Shown one piece after another: positions 62,663 to 64,000 of a stretch of DNA of 64,000 bases. Within the stretch, counting starts at the first letter, position 1; each line of letters starts with the position of its first letter. This DNA comes from Mayamaea pseudoterrestris (taxonomy: Eukaryota > Bacillariophyta > Bacillariophyceae > Sellaphorales > Sellaphoraceae). Under the pieces are notes generated by a model, which worked only from the letters and a program-made list of their open reading frames with translations, was not told the DNA's origin and did no database searches. A program made the position numbers and the translations under genes. Location of the stretch: NCBI GenBank assembly GCA_027923505.1, contig BROI01000022.1, positions 248,001-312,000 of the forward strand, in the 5' to 3' direction.

Positions 62663-64000
62663 TTATGTCGCACTGTTTGCGGAATTAGCTTGGCTACCAT
62701 TCTGCCTTTCGCGAATCACTCGCATGCGCTCCTGGTGCCTTTGCAAAGCAATCTCGTTACGCATCTGGAAAGATGCGGCTGACGACGCCCCTCCATATCG
62801 TTGCGTCATCTTTTCTAACAGCAACGCCTCCTTTCCCTTGAATTTCTCCATGATAATGTCGATCCGGTCAACTTTGGCTTGGTCGTGCTGCTCCAGAAGT
62901 GCCAGCACTTGCTCCCGAATCTTCAGCGTCTCATCTCTTTCAGACGCAGCAGTGTCAACTGGAGCTGCTGACTCGTTTGCTACCTTCGAACTAGACACTA
63001 ATGCGGCCGGTGTCTGCGCTCGCGTCGGGGTTGACATTGTGGGTCTTGGCCTTGAGCCAAGTACTTCATCGCGCCTTGCTCGCACGTTGGATGCAGCATG
63101 ACCAGTCCTCTCCTGACGCAGTTTCTTGCTGGCAGTATCCAGCTCGCTCTCCTTTTCTTCAAGCTTGCGCTCAAGCGTTCCAATCTTGCTCTTCATCTTG
63201 CCAACCTGTTGTTGCAGCGTACGCTGCTCTTGGCGAGCAGTTTCGAGTTCGTCCGCCACTGCCTCTCTTGCTGATTTCTCCTTCTGCCAGCGAGCAGCCA
63301 TGTCATCGTTATTCTTTCTTAGCATTTCAAGCGTCTTGCTGTCTGTCTTGCTCTGGGATCGCGTTGTAGATAGATTCTTTAGCTTGTCCTGCACTCGCGC
63401 ATTGTCGCGCTTAAGGCTGTGCAGCTGGGTCTCGCTGCGCTCTTTCGCGCGCGTTAACGCCTTCATCTCTTCTGTCAGAGCCTTGACAGTCTCTTCAAGG
63501 TTTTTGCTAGTAACATTTCGCTGAGCGGCGCCAATCTGGATGCGACGCACTCTGGTGGCAAACTGCAATGCGTGAACGGACTCATCATACGAATGGTCAT
63601 TCGGACAAATGGCAACAATCATCATTGTTCTGGAATTGCCACCAAGTGAATCTTGCAATAGGTACGTAAGTTTACTGTCTCGGAAAGGGATGTGCGAAGC
63701 CTTTCGGTCTAACGCTTCCATGACATTTCCAAGCGCTGAAAGACTCTTGTTGATGAAGCCAGCCTCTTTCAACTGATCGCCTGATACATTACTCTTGCGG
63801 ACACGCTCGGAACCCGCCAGATCCACTAGGTACAGCGTCCCATTATTCGATATTTCTTTTCCGGTTCCCGACGTGACCTGCACCATTAGAACCATGTGCG
63901 AGCGACTACTATGCTCATTGAGGTCTGTCGCTGCAGTGGCCCGATTGGAATTACCGCGCTTGAGAAGCTCCATTACCTCCTGAATGCTGTGCACTTTCTC
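62663..64000 (-). CDS. Kinesin, C-terminal part (cut by the window edge)
   Basis: The 445 codons present begin inside the motor domain and the gene continues beyond 64000 in frame. Motor motifs are NEHSSRSH (switch I), LVDLAGSE (switch II), NKSLSALGNVMEAL and HIPFRDSKLTYLLQDSLGGN. The motor ends near FATRVRRI and is followed by a coiled coil of about 150 residues and a Thr/Pro/Ala-rich tail. The neck, IGAAQRNVTSKNLEE, has the GA-x-x-RN form seen in kinesin-14-like motors with a C-terminal extension. The exact class needs the missing part. It moves cargo or cross-links microtubules using ATP. Confidence 0.9.
   Translation of the reverse strand, partial: EKVHSIQEVMELLKRGNSNRATAATDLNEHSSRSHMVLMVQVTSGTGKEISNNGTLYLVDLAGSERVRKSNVSGDQLKEAGFINKSLSALGNVMEALDRKASHIPFRDSKLTYLLQDSLGGNSRTMMIVAICPNDHSYDESVHALQFATRVRRIQIGAAQRNVTSKNLEETVKALTEEMKALTRAKERSETQLHSLKRDNARVQDKLKNLSTTRSQSKTDSKTLEMLRKNNDDMAARWQKEKSAREAVADELETARQEQRTLQQQVGKMKSKIGTLERKLEEKESELDTASKKLRQERTGHAASNVRARRDEVLGSRPRPTMSTPTRAQTPAALVSSSKVANESAAPVDTAASERDETLKIREQVLALLEQHDQAKVDRIDIIMEKFKGKEALLLEKMTQRYGGASSAASFQMRNEIALQRHQERMRVIRERQNGSQANSANSAT

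Overview
The window looks like nuclear DNA from a photosynthetic stramenopile, most likely a diatom. This rests on four observations. (1) At least two genes (22137-25221 and 61442-61891), and probably a third (45472-46689), begin with a signal peptide followed by a phenylalanine-led, basic/hydroxylated stretch, the ASAFAP-type bipartite plastid leader of algae with secondary red plastids. (2) Two adjacent ankyrin proteins are of a kind typical of diatoms. (3) A small secreted protein carries SxxPS-like repeats. (4) Genes are compact, with GT-AG introns mostly 73-112 bp long and short intergenic gaps, many genes being arranged head to head. I cannot name the species.

Layout. 1-3537 has no clear gene; it holds a 1-kb direct duplication (1101-2040 and 2151-3088) and two tandem hairpins. 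3538-25221 is a gene block: an orphan protein, an inositol-polyphosphate 5-phosphatase, a membrane-linked Msp1/ATAD1-like AAA ATPase, a SAM-methyltransferase-like protein preceded by a 42-bp minisatellite, two ankyrin proteins, an RCC2-like propeller and an ABC1/UbiB plastid kinase. 25222-39717 is dominated by about 14 kb of satellite DNA in two adjacent arrays: a 181-bp family (with a 180-bp subfamily on its left edge and a 5-mer higher-order repeat inside) and a 355-bp family whose unit looks like a diverged dimer carrying two 27-nt palindromes. 39718-64000 is a second gene block: an orphan spliced gene, pyruvate kinase, biotin-protein ligase, a TEX264-like membrane protein, a secreted alpha/beta hydrolase, a Def1-like RGG/Gln-rich protein, an MFSD8-like transporter, a FAM98-like protein, mitochondrial ATPase inhibitor IF1, guanine deaminase, a secreted SxxPS protein, a Golgi-type membrane protein, a one-helix light-harvesting-like protein and the 3' part of a kinesin.

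The genes are mostly unrelated housekeeping functions; I see no operon-like pathway or defence cluster. Organelle themes recur: plastid (ABC1K, one-helix protein, probably biotin ligase), mitochondrion (pyruvate kinase leader, IF1) and endomembrane (TEX264-like, MFSD8-like, type II membrane protein). The least ordinary part is the satellite block, where the two families share short words in the same order around an inverted repeat and may have one ancestor. I saw no tRNA or rRNA, no CRISPR, and no recognisable retroelement or virus-like element.
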